The translations under genes were made by a program, and so were the position numbers. 64,000 bases of DNA from Dielma sp000508965 (GTDB lineage Bacteria > Bacillota_I > Bacilli_A > Erysipelotrichales > Erysipelotrichaceae), in the NCBI GenBank assembly GCA_000508965.1, contig BAHV02000002.1, positions 194,503-258,502 on the forward strand, in the 5' to 3' direction. Below the pieces are notes generated by a model. The model was not told where the DNA came from, made no database searches, and was given only the letters and a program-made list of their open reading frames with translations. Below are positions 16,925 through 24,826 of this stretch, one piece after another. Position 1 is the first letter of the stretch. Each line of letters begins with the position of its first letter.

Positions 16925-17441
16925 GCTGCGGCTGGCAGCTCCCTGCAGCATTGACAGCATTGTTGACGGTCCGGGACTGAGAATTGTTGTCTGGACACAG
17001 GGCTGTCCGCATCACTGCCCATTTTGTCACAACCCGCAGACGCAGTCATATGAAGATGGCTTTGAAGCTGACAGTGATGAGATTGTCAAATTCATTCGGG
17101 CTTCACATCTGCAGTCAGGCATTACCCTGTCAGGCGGCGAGCCGTTTGAACAGCCCATTGCCTTAATGCCGATCGCGCAGGCTGCGATTGAGTTTGGGTT
17201 GAATGTCTGGGCATACAGCGGCTATACTTATGAAGAAATTATAGCTGATGAAAATAAATTTGCATTATTAAAACTGGTCGATGTGTTAGTAGACGGAAGA
17301 TTTGTCAATGATTTAAAGCATTATAAGCTGCGCTTTAAAGGTTCAAGTAACCAACGCATCATTGATGTGAAAAAATCATTGGCTGAGCATCAAGTGATTT
17401 TAAGTACATATGACGAAGTAAATCAGCAATTAGGCAGTTAG
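16917..17441 (+). CDS. nrdG: Anaerobic ribonucleotide reductase activating protein
   Basis: Radical-SAM activase, 174 aa, that installs the glycyl radical on NrdD. The 4Fe-4S motif CX3CX2C is CPHHCPFCHNPQTQ (from about residue 31), preceded by VWTQGC, followed by the SAM-binding GGEPFEQP. The start ATG lies within the last codons of nrdD and no strong ribosome binding site is seen, so translation is probably coupled. A terminator overlaps its stop codon. Confidence 0.96.
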   Translation: MSKLRLAAPCSIDSIVDGPGLRIVVWTQGCPHHCPFCHNPQTQSYEDGFEADSDEIVKFIRASHLQSGITLSGGEPFEQPIALMPIAQAAIEFGLNVWAYSGYTYEEIIADENKFALLKLVDVLVDGRFVNDLKHYKLRFKGSSNQRIIDVKKSLAEHQVILSTYDEVNQQLGS

Positions 17442-17463
17442 TAGATAACGACTGCCTTTTTCT
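17432..17463 (+). terminator. Terminator after nrdG
   Basis: AGGCAGT (17432-17438) pairs with ACTGCCT (17451-17457), followed by TTTTTCTTT. The left arm spans the end of nrdG. Confidence 0.85.
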
Positions 17464-17537
17464 TTGTGAATAACGATTAAGGCTTTTAAACAAAGGTAAA
17501 AGTGGTATAATAGTAAAGCTAACGGTGAGGTGAAATC

Positions 17538-18020
17538 ATGTTTAGAATAGGACAATCAACGGATATACACAGACTGGAAAAAGGGCGTAAGCTGATTCTT
17601 GGCGGTGTGGAAATCGAGCATGAGCTGGGACTGTTGGGGCACAGTGATGCTGACTGTCTGCTGCATGCAATCAGTGAAGCGATATTAGGCGCATTGGCAT
17701 TAGGAGATTTGGGCAGTCATTTCCCGGATAATGATCCGCGCTATCAAGACGCTGATTCGCTGCAGCTGCTTCATGAGGTAGTTCAAATGATGAAGGCAAG
17801 GCAGTTTGTAATTAGTAACATTGATGCCTTGATTCTAATTGAAAGACCTAAAATGGCACCGCATATCGAGAAGATGCGCAGCAATATTGCACGGGTGTGT
17901 GAATGTTCGATTGATCAGGTCAGTGTTAAAGCAACCCGCGGTGAAAAATTGGGCTTTATCGGACATGAGGAAGGCGCAGCCGCACAGGCAATCGTCCTGT
18001 TAGAAAAAAAGGAAGGTTAA
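17538..18020 (+). CDS. ispF: 2-C-methyl-D-erythritol 2,4-cyclodiphosphate synthase
   Basis: MEP pathway enzyme for isoprenoid precursors, a zinc-dependent trimer. It is 160 aa, full length. Metal ligands: STDIHRL (Asp and His near residues 9-11) and the loop LGLLGHSDADCLLHAISEAILGA (His near 36, with conserved DAD). Later motifs: DLGSHFPDNDPRY and the C-terminal VSVKATRGEKLGFIGHEEG, which binds the CDP portion. First gene of an operon with gltX. This shows the organism uses the MEP rather than the mevalonate route, at least in part. Confidence 0.96.
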   Translation: MFRIGQSTDIHRLEKGRKLILGGVEIEHELGLLGHSDADCLLHAISEAILGALALGDLGSHFPDNDPRYQDADSLQLLHEVVQMMKARQFVISNIDALILIERPKMAPHIEKMRSNIARVCECSIDQVSVKATRGEKLGFIGHEEGAAAQAIVLLEKKEG

Positions 18021-18024
18021 ACGA

Positions 18025-19485
18025 ATGGAAAAGCGAGTTAGAGTAAGATACGCACCAAGTCCTACGGGATTTTTACATATTGGCAATGCCAGAACGGCAA
18101 TGTTTAATTATCTGTTTGCGAAGCATTATCATGGCGATTTTGTTTTGCGGATTGAAGACACTGATGTTGAGCGCAATGTTGAGGGCGGTGAAGAAAGTCA
18201 GCTGCATTATCTGCGCTGGTTGGGAATGGAACCTGATGAGTCACCATTGAATCCGGGGAAATACGGTCCTTATCGGCAGATGGAACGGCTGGATTTATAC
18301 AAAGAGGTCGTTGATGAACTAATAGATCGGGGTCTGGCTTACAAGTGCTTCTGCACGAGTGAGGAGCTGCAGGCGGAAAAGGAAGCTCAGGAAGCGGCAG
18401 GCATCGCACCGATGTATAACCGCAAATGCGCTTATTTAACTCCTGAAGAAATTGCCGAAAAAGAAGCAGCGGGACTGCCTTATGTGATCCGTCTGCGCGT
18501 GCCGGAGGGGAAGCATTATACATGGAAAGATATGATTAGGGGTAAGATCAATGTTGAGTCTAAGGATATCGGCGATTGGGTTATTGTGAAATCCAATGGC
18601 ATTCCAACCTATAATTTTGCGGTCGTCGTTGATGATCATTTAATGGAAATTACCCATGTGTTCCGCGGTGAGGAACATATCTCTAATACACCGAAACAGC
18701 TGATGGTTTATGAAATGATGGGCTGGGAAGCTCCTGAATACGGCCATATGACTTTGATTGTGAATGAACAGCATAAAAAGCTGTCGAAACGTGACAACAG
18801 CATCATGCAGTATGTTTCCCAATATGATGAAGCCGGTTATCTGCCGGAAGCAATGTTTAACTTCATGGCTTTATTAGGCTGGTCACCAGAAGGAACGGAG
18901 GAAATTTTCACTAAAGAGGAATTGATTGAACAATTCTCTGAAAAACGTTTATCTAAGGCACCTTCCATGTTTGACAAGCATAAACTGGCTTGGGTGAACA
19001 ATCGTTATATAAAAAAAATGACACCGGAAGAATGCGCAGCTTTATGTATTCCTTATTTGAAAAATGCTTATGATTGCAGCGATATCAGCGATGAATGGCT
19101 GAAACAGTTAGTGGCACTGTATCAGGAACAGTTATCCTATGGACAGGAAATTGTAGAATTGACGGAAATTTTCTTTAAGCAGTCCATTACCTATAATGAC
19201 GAAGCGAAAGAAGTTCTGGCATGGGAAACTGAAGCCGCGGTATTAAGTGAATTTAAGCGTCAGCTTGAGATGCTTGAGGATTGGAGCGTTGAGGGTTTGG
19301 CAGCGGCAATCAAACAGGTTCAGGTCAATACCGGCATCAAAGGCAAGCCGTTATTCATGGGTATTCGAGTTGCGGTTACAACGTCTCTGCATGGCCCTGA
19401 TCTTAAAAATTCAATTCTGATGATTGGTAAAGAGGAAACATTAAAACGTGTAAACCAGTGTCTGAATGCCTGGGAGGATTTATGA
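18025..19485 (+). CDS. gltX: Glutamyl-tRNA synthetase
   Basis: Class I aminoacyl-tRNA synthetase, 486 aa. HIGH-type motif SPTGFLHIGNART (residues 11-23), KMSKS-type motif HKKLSKRDN near residue 250, zinc-binding-like insert CFCTSEELQ with a later Cys (RKCAYLTPEE), and the helical anticodon-binding C-terminus. It may be discriminating or non-discriminating (charging tRNA-Gln too); this cannot be resolved by eye. It lies 4 bp after ispF and overlaps the next gene by ATGA. Confidence 0.97.
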   Translation: MEKRVRVRYAPSPTGFLHIGNARTAMFNYLFAKHYHGDFVLRIEDTDVERNVEGGEESQLHYLRWLGMEPDESPLNPGKYGPYRQMERLDLYKEVVDELIDRGLAYKCFCTSEELQAEKEAQEAAGIAPMYNRKCAYLTPEEIAEKEAAGLPYVIRLRVPEGKHYTWKDMIRGKINVESKDIGDWVIVKSNGIPTYNFAVVVDDHLMEITHVFRGEEHISNTPKQLMVYEMMGWEAPEYGHMTLIVNEQHKKLSKRDNSIMQYVSQYDEAGYLPEAMFNFMALLGWSPEGTEEIFTKEELIEQFSEKRLSKAPSMFDKHKLAWVNNRYIKKMTPEECAALCIPYLKNAYDCSDISDEWLKQLVALYQEQLSYGQEIVELTEIFFKQSITYNDEAKEVLAWETEAAVLSEFKRQLEMLEDWSVEGLAAAIKQVQVNTGIKGKPLFMGIRVAVTTSLHGPDLKNSILMIGKEETLKRVNQCLNAWEDL

Positions 19486-19949
19486 ATCAATCTTATTATG
19501 AAAGCATAAGCAATCAGTTTGACCGCTTAAGAAAAGCACTTCAGGAAGACGGACAGACGGTTAATATGTGTGAGTGTATGTTCCTCGGGTATGCGCTGGA
19601 TTGCATAAAGCTGGCTGATGAACAGTTTCAGTTTGAACTTGACGGCAGTGAAAACAGTTTGCATCAGTTTGATGAAATCCTTCATGCGGCACATCTGGCT
19701 TATCAGACGGGTGAACTAAAGGAAGAGGATTTGGCTGAATTTTCAAAGCTGTTTGCGGGTTATGCGGGCACTGTTTTGATTCAGCAGCTGGGCGGCGTTT
19801 GGACTTATGCGCAGAATGCGTCAGAACAAGTAGGTCCGGCTATCGATTTTAATGGCAATCATTTATTTATTGTAGGAAAAATGGCGGATTGCATCATCAA
19901 TGATGAGCCTTATTCAAGATTTTATCAATGGATCAAGGAAAATCAATAA
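19482..19949 (+). CDS. Uncharacterised 155-aa protein cotranscribed with gltX
   Basis: Start at 19482 overlaps the gltX stop (ATGA), with GGGAGG upstream. The protein is acidic, soluble and mostly helical in the first 100 residues. The second half includes KLFAGYAGTVLIQQLGG then VWTYAQNASEQVGPAIDFNGNH and a short helix at the C-terminus. The G-Y-x-G-x-V-x-x-Q-x-G-G-x-W run resembles small DUF3806-like or immunity-type proteins, but I do not recognise it with confidence. Coupling to gltX suggests only coexpression. Confidence 0.7.
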   Translation: MNQSYYESISNQFDRLRKALQEDGQTVNMCECMFLGYALDCIKLADEQFQFELDGSENSLHQFDEILHAAHLAYQTGELKEEDLAEFSKLFAGYAGTVLIQQLGGVWTYAQNASEQVGPAIDFNGNHLFIVGKMADCIINDEPYSRFYQWIKENQ

Positions 19950-19967
19950 ATAAGAAGCACTGAATGG

Positions 19968-19997
19968 AACAGGCGGTTATTTAATGCCTGTTTTTAT
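19968..19997 (+). terminator. Terminator of the ispF-gltX operon
   Basis: AACAGGC (19968-19974) pairs with GCCTGTT (19986-19992), followed by TTTATT. Confidence 0.8.
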
Positions 19998-20081
19998 TAT
20001 CCAATTTCAATGGAACCTTGTTTATTGAAACGGTGGATAATAATGGTGTAATTAAGTCAAATATATAACACTTGAAGCATA

Positions 20082-20960
20082 TCATTTTTTAAAGCAAATA
20101 GATGTTTCTGCATTTGATTGAATTTGTTCCCCCTTATAAATTAAATAGTAGCAGATGCATGAAATAAAAATGAGCAGGCTGCCCCCAACGATACCGGTTA
20201 GATTTGGCCCGATAAAAGGATTAGCAGGCTGACTCATAAACAGCTTTGCCGGAGTAATTTTGTCAATAGCGTTCAAGACTGCATGAAACACGATGGAAGG
20301 CCAAAGATTATGAGTTTTAAAATACAGCCATGACGATAAGCCGCTTAATACTATGCAAAACAAAATCATGGCTAACATACCAAGCACAGGGTGTTCAGTT
20401 CCATAATTGAAACCAGTCAGAATGATTGGCGCATGCCAGATGCCCCAAATTGTACCGCTCACTAAAACCCCTTTAAAACGCCCCATCTGTTTAGTCAGTG
20501 CTGGCAGCAGAAAACCACGCCATGCGAATTCTTCACCTAGACATTGCAGTAATCCGCCAATTGGATTCATTAAGACAGCTAATGGCAGCATCATCATTAA
20601 CTGACTAAAATAAGCTGAGCTGCCTGTCAACTGCCACTGTTTGGCAATTTCAGAATGGAGTGGATCGAAATGATTAGGAAATAAGATAAAATAAATAAAA
20701 GCACCACCAAAAGCGAGCAAAGGAGTCGCAAAATATACGATTAAAAGAATCTTTTTATTTTTTGATAAGTCAGGCTTCAGCTGCTTAAAATTAAGTGGCT
20801 GGTGAGTAATTCGCTGAGCCAGAATACAGCTTATAGTTGGCGTGAGCATTAAAATTGTCAGCACTGACGATTTCATTGATTGAATGTATACACCACTTAA
20901 AACTGCTAGAGATAATCCTGTAAATATTAAAAAGATTAAGATATTTTTTTGAAATTTCAT
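20082..20960 (-). CDS. CPBP-family intramembrane metalloprotease
   Basis: CAAX-protease/bacteriocin-processing (Abi) family membrane protein, 292 aa, with about eight hydrophobic segments. The catalytic motifs are intact: GEEFAWRGFLLP (EExxxR, near residue 140), GTIWGIWHAPI (conserved His near 170) and VFHAVLNAI (third motif near 225). Preceded by AGAGGAAC and 30 bp downstream of a membrane-anchored XRE regulator on the same strand, so the two form an operon. Roles of this family include bacteriocin self-immunity and membrane stress control; none can be assigned here. Confidence 0.88.
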   Translation of the reverse strand: MKFQKNILIFLIFTGLSLAVLSGVYIQSMKSSVLTILMLTPTISCILAQRITHQPLNFKQLKPDLSKNKKILLIVYFATPLLAFGGAFIYFILFPNHFDPLHSEIAKQWQLTGSSAYFSQLMMMLPLAVLMNPIGGLLQCLGEEFAWRGFLLPALTKQMGRFKGVLVSGTIWGIWHAPIILTGFNYGTEHPVLGMLAMILFCIVLSGLSSWLYFKTHNLWPSIVFHAVLNAIDKITPAKLFMSQPANPFIGPNLTGIVGGSLLIFISCICYYLIYKGEQIQSNAETSICFKK

Positions 20961-20990
20961 TAATGTTCCTCTTTCTAAGGTGAGAGGAAT

Positions 20991-21404
20991 TTATTTTTTT
21001 ATGAATGAAAGGGTTAATAAAAGACAAGCTGCGAATAACAGTCCGACTGTGATTACTGCCATTAAATTATTAGAAAGTTTAAACTCCTGCATCAGTGGAA
21101 TTGCAAGAATAGCGGCAGCAAATATAATGACTGCGCTGATTCTTAACAGCTTCTTCATTTGAAATGTCTTTGGCGCAGATTGTATTTCTGATTCCGATTT
21201 GTCAGTTTTCTTAACCTGAAGCAATTCATCGATTGATAAATTGAATAAATCACAAAGCGGAACGATCTTATCAAGATCAGGTGTACTTTCATTCCGTTCC
21301 CATTTAGAAATAGTCTGTCTTGATACATTTAGCTTATCACCTAATTCTTCCTGACTTAAATTTTGCCTTTTTCTAAGTTCATATATCTTTTCACCGAGAT
21401 TCAT
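20991..21404 (-). CDS. XRE-type regulator with C-terminal membrane anchor
   Basis: 137 aa. Residues 5-60 are a Cro/CI helix-turn-helix (YELRKRQNLSQEELGDKLNV, VSRQTISKWERNESTPDLDK). A polar linker (65-82) is followed by two hydrophobic segments, residues 85-105 and 113-133, ending FIKK. The DNA-binding domain is therefore held at the cytoplasmic face. The start follows GGGGAGGTGA. It is the first gene of a pair with the CPBP protease, a natural candidate for its signalling partner or target (inference). Confidence 0.88.
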   Translation of the reverse strand: MNLGEKIYELRKRQNLSQEELGDKLNVSRQTISKWERNESTPDLDKIVPLCDLFNLSIDELLQVKKTDKSESEIQSAPKTFQMKKLLRISAVIIFAAAILAIPLMQEFKLSNNLMAVITVGLLFAACLLLTLSFIKK

Positions 21405-21708
21405 TCCTTCACCTCCCCAATATTGTAATCAAACTGATGAAGTGCATCTACCAGATTTGGTTGTCACTTTGTCAACTGAATTTAACATTCTATGTTTAAC
21501 ATGATTTTTAACACTTTGCAAGTACCTATTATCAATTCAATCAGAGCGGTTGATGGAATTGAACATAAGTTTTCATTATTGATAGTGCAATTTAAAATCG
21601 ATGCTGATAGCGTTTACATGCTCAGCAAGCATTTTTTTCATTTTTGAATTGATGTATAATTATTAATTATATCGTTAATCAATCAAGATTATGAAAAGAG
21701 GCGCAGGG
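21405..21708. other. Intergenic region between divergent XRE and MATE genes
   Basis: About 300 bp of AT-rich sequence. It holds a TATAAT at 21655-21660 ahead of the MATE gene with no convincing -35 box, a short hairpin ATGCT-CAGCA-AGCAT with T-run near 21618-21640, and a minus-strand TACAAT just upstream of the XRE ribosome binding site. No coding potential is seen. Confidence 0.4.
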
Positions 21709-23046
21709 ATGGATAGGAAATTATTTGACAATGCGGCACTGAAACGTTTGATTATTCCATTGGTAATTGAACAATTTCTGGCAGTATTTATGGGTATGAT
21801 GGATATGATCATGGTATCCAGTTGTGGTGAAGCGGCTATTTCAGGGGTGAATTTGGCAGACAGCATTAATATCTTAATTATAAATGTACTTGCCGCATTA
21901 GCGACTGGCGGGGCGGTGGTAGCGAGTCAGTATTTGGGCAAACAGGAGCCTGAAAATGCAAGTAAATCAGCAAAGCAGCTTATTTATTCCAGCTTGATTT
22001 TTGCATTAGCATTGGCAATAGGCTCCATGCTTTTCTGCAAGCCGCTTTTAGGTTTTGTCTTTGGCAGTGTTGATGCTGAGGTTATGGGTAATGCAACAAC
22101 GTATTTCTTTATAACGGCGATCTCTTATCCATTCCTTGCTTTGTATAATTCAGGGGCGTCTCTGTTTAGAGCGATGGGTGATTCTAAAGTCAGCATGAAG
22201 GTCTCAATGATCACTAATATTGAGAATATTATCGGCAATTACATTATGATCTTCCCTTTGCAGATGGGGGTTGCCGGTGCGGCAATTTCAACGCTTGTTT
22301 CACGTCTTACAGGTGCTGTTATTATGCTCGTGCTGTTGAAAAAAGAAGAGAACCCGATTCATATCAAGAAATACTTGCATTTTGAATGGAGTAATTCTTT
22401 AGTAAGTAAAATTCTGGCTGTCGGTTTGCCAAGCGGTATGGAGAATGGTATCTTTCAATTGGGCAAGATTTTAGTTCAAAGCTTGGTATCAACCTTTGGC
22501 TTAAGTGCGATTGCAGCGAATTCAGTCGGTTCTACGATGGCTTCTGTCTGCACGATTCCGGCAGCTGCGATTGGCTTGGCATTGGTTACGGTGGTCGGGC
22601 AATGCATGGGAGCCGGTAAACCAGAGGAAGCGGCTTATTACATGAAAAAGCTGACAGGTATTGCCTATGTCTGCATCTTTGTTACAGCAGCCCTTACTTA
22701 TCTGTCACTGCCGTTTATCTTCCGTCTCTACCAGTTATCACCAGAAACAATGACCATAGCCAGAGAGCTGGCGGTATCCTTCTGTATAGCCTGTGTTATT
22801 TTCTGGCCGGCCAGCTTTACCTTTCCGAATGGTCTTCGTGCGGCAAACGATGCCCGTTATACGATGGTTGTATCTGTATTATCTATGTGGATCTTCCGTG
22901 TCGGCAGCGCCTATGTTTTTGCCCAGTACATGAACATGGGAGTTATGGGGGTATGGTTTGCGATGTATCTGGATTGGATCGTACGGCTGGTATTCTTCGT
23001 TTTACGCTTCAAAAGCGGTAAGTGGCAAAGAAGAAAACTTGTATAA
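21709..23046 (+). CDS. MATE-family multidrug efflux transporter
   Basis: Na+ or H+ driven antiporter, 445 aa, with twelve predicted membrane segments arranged as two six-helix halves. Typical features: IPLVIEQFLAVFMGMMDMIMVS at the start, ATGGAVVASQYLGKQ in helix 2-3, PFLALYNSGASLFRAMGDSK in the first half, and the second-half counterpart GLPSGMENGIFQLGKILVQS. ATG 21709 was chosen because AAGAGG lies 7 bp before it; an in-frame ATG at 21691 has no such site. Substrate unknown. Confidence 0.92.
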   Translation: MDRKLFDNAALKRLIIPLVIEQFLAVFMGMMDMIMVSSCGEAAISGVNLADSINILIINVLAALATGGAVVASQYLGKQEPENASKSAKQLIYSSLIFALALAIGSMLFCKPLLGFVFGSVDAEVMGNATTYFFITAISYPFLALYNSGASLFRAMGDSKVSMKVSMITNIENIIGNYIMIFPLQMGVAGAAISTLVSRLTGAVIMLVLLKKEENPIHIKKYLHFEWSNSLVSKILAVGLPSGMENGIFQLGKILVQSLVSTFGLSAIAANSVGSTMASVCTIPAAAIGLALVTVVGQCMGAGKPEEAAYYMKKLTGIAYVCIFVTAALTYLSLPFIFRLYQLSPETMTIARELAVSFCIACVIFWPASFTFPNGLRAANDARYTMVVSVLSMWIFRVGSAYVFAQYMNMGVMGVWFAMYLDWIVRLVFFVLRFKSGKWQRRKLV

Positions 23047-23236
23047 GTTATATAGGAATTTTATTTTGAATTGAAAAATTACAAAAATAAGAATTAGTAA
23101 AAAAGCATGGAGAAGAAAGGTAACTAAAATATAATTCATTGCCCTTGACAGTGATTAATAGCTGTTTAAACATTGCAGGTATTTTCAATATTTCATTTAT
23201 AAAGGTGGATAAAAATAAGGATTGAACATAGATTTA

Positions 23237-23389
23237 ATGGAATATTCAAAATATAATATTGCCTTTGAAAATAACTACTAAGAAATGCGTGGTCTTATGG
23301 GTAAAAAGAAGAAAAAGGGCAATAACAGTGAATATTTGAATGAGTTTGATTATATGTATTATGAAGTATTGGAAACCGCTGAACAGTAA
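23237..23389 (+). CDS. Possible small gene interrupted by an in-frame stop
   Basis: One reading frame holds MEYSKYNIAFENNY, a TAA at 23279-23281, and then, two codons on, MRGLMGKKKKKGNNSEYLNE and a tail to TAA at 23387-23389. The second part (23285-23389, 34 aa) has a lysine run then an acidic, tyrosine-rich tail. No convincing ribosome binding site precedes either ATG. It may be a short real protein, a decayed gene with one nonsense change, or chance. The rest of the 454-bp gap 23047-23500 holds two hairpins and no other gene that I can support. Confidence 0.3.
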
Positions 23390-23393
23390 AAAA

Positions 23394-23470
23394 AGATGAC
23401 CTATCTTACGACTGGTCATCAATTACTAATTTTATTTTTTTCACCTGTCTACTCGACAGGGCAGATCAGT
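23394..23470. terminator. Two hairpins between MATE/small ORF and the convergent oxidoreductase gene
   Basis: GATGACC (about 23395) pairs with GGTCATC (about 23414), followed a few bases later by ATTTTATTTTTTT. A second hairpin CCTGTC-TACTC-GACAGG follows at about 23444-23460. The first may end plus-strand transcripts; the second lies just past the 3' end of the minus-strand gene. Confidence 0.5.
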
Positions 23471-23500
23471 TACTTGACTGCGCAGTTTAAATTTTAACTG

Positions 23501-24484
23501 TTATTTATCAGCATCAAATACGATGCCTGCATCTTTTCTTGCGGCTTCCATCACTTCACAAACGCTCAGTGAATAATCAAGCAGCTTGTAGCAAGCGTCA
23601 TAATCTTTTGCTTCTACTATCTTTAAGAAATCCTTCATCTCATAATACAATGCAGTGATATCTTCCTGTTCATTGATGATTTCAACTTCTTCACGATCAT
23701 TCAAGTGAATTTCAACTTGCCGGCAGCGGCTGGTTTCACCTTCAATCAGCATATAACCTTTTTCGCCTTGGATCTGTGCCATATTATGACTCTTTGTATC
23801 CTTGCAGCCTACTGCTTCAGCATAGAACCCGTCATAAGTGAAAATCAGTACGCCGGATGTATCAATGCCGTTATGAGCTAAATTTGCGAAATAATTGATC
23901 TTCTTTGGCTTGCCGAACAATCCCATAATAAAATTTGTATTATAAACATTGATATCCATCAAAGCGCCGCCGGAGAATTTAGTTGTGAATACATTCGGCG
24001 ATTCACCCGCTAAAAATTGATCATATTTTCTTGAATACTGTGAGAAATTACACTGAACCATTTTCAAAGGTCCCAGCTCACCGATTTTTTCTTTCAGACA
24101 TTTAAAATTCGGCAGATGAATTGTTGTGATGGCTTCAAAAAGGAATAAATGTTTTTCCTTTGCCAAGCAGATCAGTTCCTGACATTCTCTGACATTGCTG
24201 GTAAACGGCTTTTCACCGATAACATTCTTGCCGGCTTCTAATGCCTTTAAAGCGTAACTGTAATGCAGACTGTTCGGTGAGGCAATATAGATAAAATCTA
24301 TTTCCTCATCCTTCAGCATCTCTTCAAAATCAGTATATACTTTTTTAACATTAAACTTATCAGCCAGCGCGCGGCCTGTGTCTTCTTTTCTTGAAAAAAC
24401 AGCCAGGCATTCGCAATTTTCATTATGCGCTACCGCAGTTAGAAACCATTCGACAATAAAACCAGTTCCAATCGTACCTATCTT
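23501..24484 (-). CDS. Gfo/Idh/MocA-family NAD(P)-dependent oxidoreductase
   Basis: 327 aa from the ATG at 24484, preceded by AGAGGTGAT. N-terminal Rossmann fold: MKIGTIGTGFIVEWFLTAV (residues 1-19), and the family motif GKNVIGEKPFTSN near residue 90 that carries the catalytic Lys-Pro. The C-terminal alpha/beta domain includes GGALMDINVYNTNFIMGLFG, the Asp-x-x-x-Tyr/Asn substrate-site pattern. Typical substrates are sugars, polyols or sugar acids. It stands alone, so context gives no hint of which. Confidence 0.9.
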   Translation of the reverse strand, partial: KIGTIGTGFIVEWFLTAVAHNENCECLAVFSRKEDTGRALADKFNVKKVYTDFEEMLKDEEIDFIYIASPNSLHYSYALKALEAGKNVIGEKPFTSNVRECQELICLAKEKHLFLFEAITTIHLPNFKCLKEKIGELGPLKMVQCNFSQYSRKYDQFLAGESPNVFTTKFSGGALMDINVYNTNFIMGLFGKPKKINYFANLAHNGIDTSGVLIFTYDGFYAEAVGCKDTKSHNMAQIQGEKGYMLIEGETSRCRQVEIHLNDREEVEIINEQEDITALYYEMKDFLKIVEAKDYDACYKLLDYSLSVCEVMEAARKDAGIVFDADK

Positions 24485-24506
24485 CATTTGGATCACCTCT
24501 GTGTCT

Positions 24507-24535
24507 ATTGTATCATGGTTGAATTGTTTAGTCAG
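24507..24535 (-). promoter_or_regulatory. Probable promoter of the Gfo/Idh/MocA gene
   Basis: Minus strand: CTGACT (24535-24530), 17-bp spacer, TACAAT (24512-24507). The remaining intergenic DNA up to the FAD gene also holds TTACTT-GTGAAAT-AAGTAA, a perfect inverted repeat at 24619-24637 that may be an operator. Confidence 0.5.
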
Positions 24536-24722
24536 CCTACACATTTGCATAATTGCCATAAAGCTGGTTTCATGATTTCAAAAAATGTCAAAACATAGAC
24601 CATTATACGCCAAAAGCATTACTTGTGAAATAAGTAACAGGTTCATATAAATGATGCCGTAATCTGCATGATTTTGCATTATATTGTTCACATTGCTTGA
24701 AAATCAACAGCTAACATAGATA

Positions 24723-24811
24723 TTTACGGTTTATCCGATTTAATTGAAAATATTTACATGTTGACATTTGACCTTTTACTTGTTTTAATGAACGATGGGT
24801 TAAACCGTAAA
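24723..24811 (+). promoter_or_regulatory. Promoter bracketed by perfect 11-bp inverted repeats
   Basis: TTTACGGTTTA (24723-24733) and its exact reverse complement TAAACCGTAAA (24801-24811) flank a strong promoter, TTGACA (24761-24766), 17-bp spacer, TTTAAT (24784-24789). The upstream copy lies about 75 bp before the start site. The downstream copy lies at about +4 to +14 and touches the AAGGAGG site of the FAD gene. This geometry fits a repressor that binds two sites, or an mRNA 5' element. Confidence 0.65.
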
Positions 24812-24826
24812 AGGAGGCTTTTTTTC

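Noticed and set aside
22296..22311. TGTTTCACGTCTTACA, similar to the ParB site parS
   Set aside because: Three of 16 positions differ, the second half is not symmetric, and it lies in the MATE gene; likely chance.
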